Source: Desulfobacteraceae bacterium (GTDB lineage Bacteria > Desulfobacterota > Desulfobacteria > Desulfobacterales > UBA5616). From it: DNA of 23,250 nucleotides. This document shows, in pieces, positions 22,869 to 23,250 of the stretch. Position numbers and translations under genes: made by a program. Location: positions 1 through 23,250 of the forward strand of contig JAUXEW010000011.1 of the NCBI GenBank assembly GCA_030620375.1, written 5' to 3'. The notes under the pieces were generated by a model that ran no database searches, had not been told where the DNA came from, and was given only the letters and a program-made list of their open reading frames with translations. Numbering within the stretch: position 1 is the stretch's first letter; each line of letters opens with the position of its first letter.

Positions 22869-23225
22869 ATGACAAACAATCAGATCGATTTCACAGTCGA
22901 AAAAAACAATTTGTATCGTGAAGAGAACATTATAGATCTAAAATCGGCTTCAATTCGGTGTCTTACACCTATAAAACCGGATGGAACCATAGATGAAAGC
23001 CGTGAAAAGATATTTATGGGTCATACCCAGCTCATGTCGGCCCAGGGCCCTATACCGCTTCACGCACCATTAAAGGCATCCACGCTGGAAGAAGCCATGG
23101 AAAAGTTCCCTGAGGCCATGCAGCACGCCATGGCAGAAATGATTGAGAATGTAAAAAAAATGCAACAGGAACAAGAAAAATCAAAGCAGAAAGAAGATTC
23201 CCGCATTATTATGCCAGGCAGATAG
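22869..23225 (+). CDS. Small soluble protein of unknown function
   Basis: This 118-residue protein starts at the ATG at 22869 with AAAGGAG eight bases upstream; a nearer ATG out of frame is ignored. The first half is mixed strand and loop (IDFTVEKNNLYREENIIDLK, then SIRCLTPIKPDGTIDESREK). The middle has GHTQLMSAQGPIPLHAPLKA, and the last third (about 70-107) is a single amphipathic helix rich in Glu, Lys, Gln and Met, predicted as a coiled coil. The tail is RIIMPGR. There is no signal peptide or membrane segment, so it is cytoplasmic. The pattern resembles short cytoplasmic proteins seen in deltaproteobacteria, but I cannot name a family. The helical end suggests self-association or a binding partner. 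It stands alone at the window's end. Confidence 0.7.
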   Translation: MTNNQIDFTVEKNNLYREENIIDLKSASIRCLTPIKPDGTIDESREKIFMGHTQLMSAQGPIPLHAPLKASTLEEAMEKFPEAMQHAMAEMIENVKKMQQEQEKSKQKEDSRIIMPGR

Positions 23226-23250
23226 TTTCGATCCCTAATTGAGCCAATGC

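Overview
The window looks like chromosomal DNA of moderate-to-low G+C from a Desulfobacterota (deltaproteobacterial), probably Desulfobacterales-like, sulfate reducer. This rests on gene content and not on a database match. It has System II cytochrome c maturation genes next to the start of a multiheme cytochrome that resembles the menaquinone reductase subunit QrcA. It also has a lysine/alanine-rich histone H1-like protein, a Gld-type ABC export operon with a DUF4340 partner, a Pit/DUF47 phosphate uptake pair, and several short zinc-ribbon proteins.

Layout. (1) 1-2725, minus strand: a resB/ccs1 gene whose 5' end is out of frame, then ccsB, then the first 89 codons of a membrane-anchored multiheme cytochrome. 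The first two genes attach heme to c-type apocytochromes such as the third. (2) 2726-2988: a divergent regulatory region with a perfect 16-bp palindrome and a candidate sigma70 promoter. (3) 2989-7837, plus strand: a four-gene operon of ABC ATPase, ABC-2 permease, GldG-like protein and DUF4340 protein, followed by a hairpin. (4) 8051-11020, minus strand: a long membrane-anchored M16 zinc protease. (5) 11021-11604: non-coding DNA with a GC-rich hairpin, a MITE-like element with 14-bp terminal inverted repeats, and a very strong terminator. (6) 11605-12093, minus strand: the H1-like protein, with four 36-bp tandem units. (7) 12288-14270, plus strand: a UvrD/PcrA-like helicase preceded by a 16-bp-stem palindrome. 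(8) 14271-14715: repeat-rich non-coding DNA. (9) 14716-16619, plus strand: pit and its PhoU-like DUF47 partner. (10) 16636-19126, minus strand: a small zinc-ribbon membrane protein, a PpiD-like periplasmic chaperone/prolyl isomerase, and a second small zinc-ribbon protein. (11) 19133-19576: repeat copies, then tRNA-Ala(GGC) with its own terminator. (12) 19957-20388, plus strand: an unrecognised four-helix membrane protein behind a near-consensus promoter. (13) 20531-22451, minus strand: a two-gene unit of an APH/choline-kinase-like phosphotransferase and a nucleoside hydrolase. (14) 22869-23225, plus strand: a small unrecognised soluble protein.

Most genes are ordinary housekeeping or envelope functions. 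The less ordinary signals are the resB frameshift, the kinase whose catalytic HxD reads NxE and which pairs with a nucleoside hydrolase, a family of dispersed intergenic repeats (39 bp identical at 14642 and 19151, with diverged relatives), the MITE-like element at 11160-11342, and several palindromes in gene leaders. I found no CRISPR array, rRNA, intact transposase gene or phage module. I do not see clear evidence of a wholly new multi-gene system; the kinase/nucleosidase pair is the best candidate for new biochemistry.
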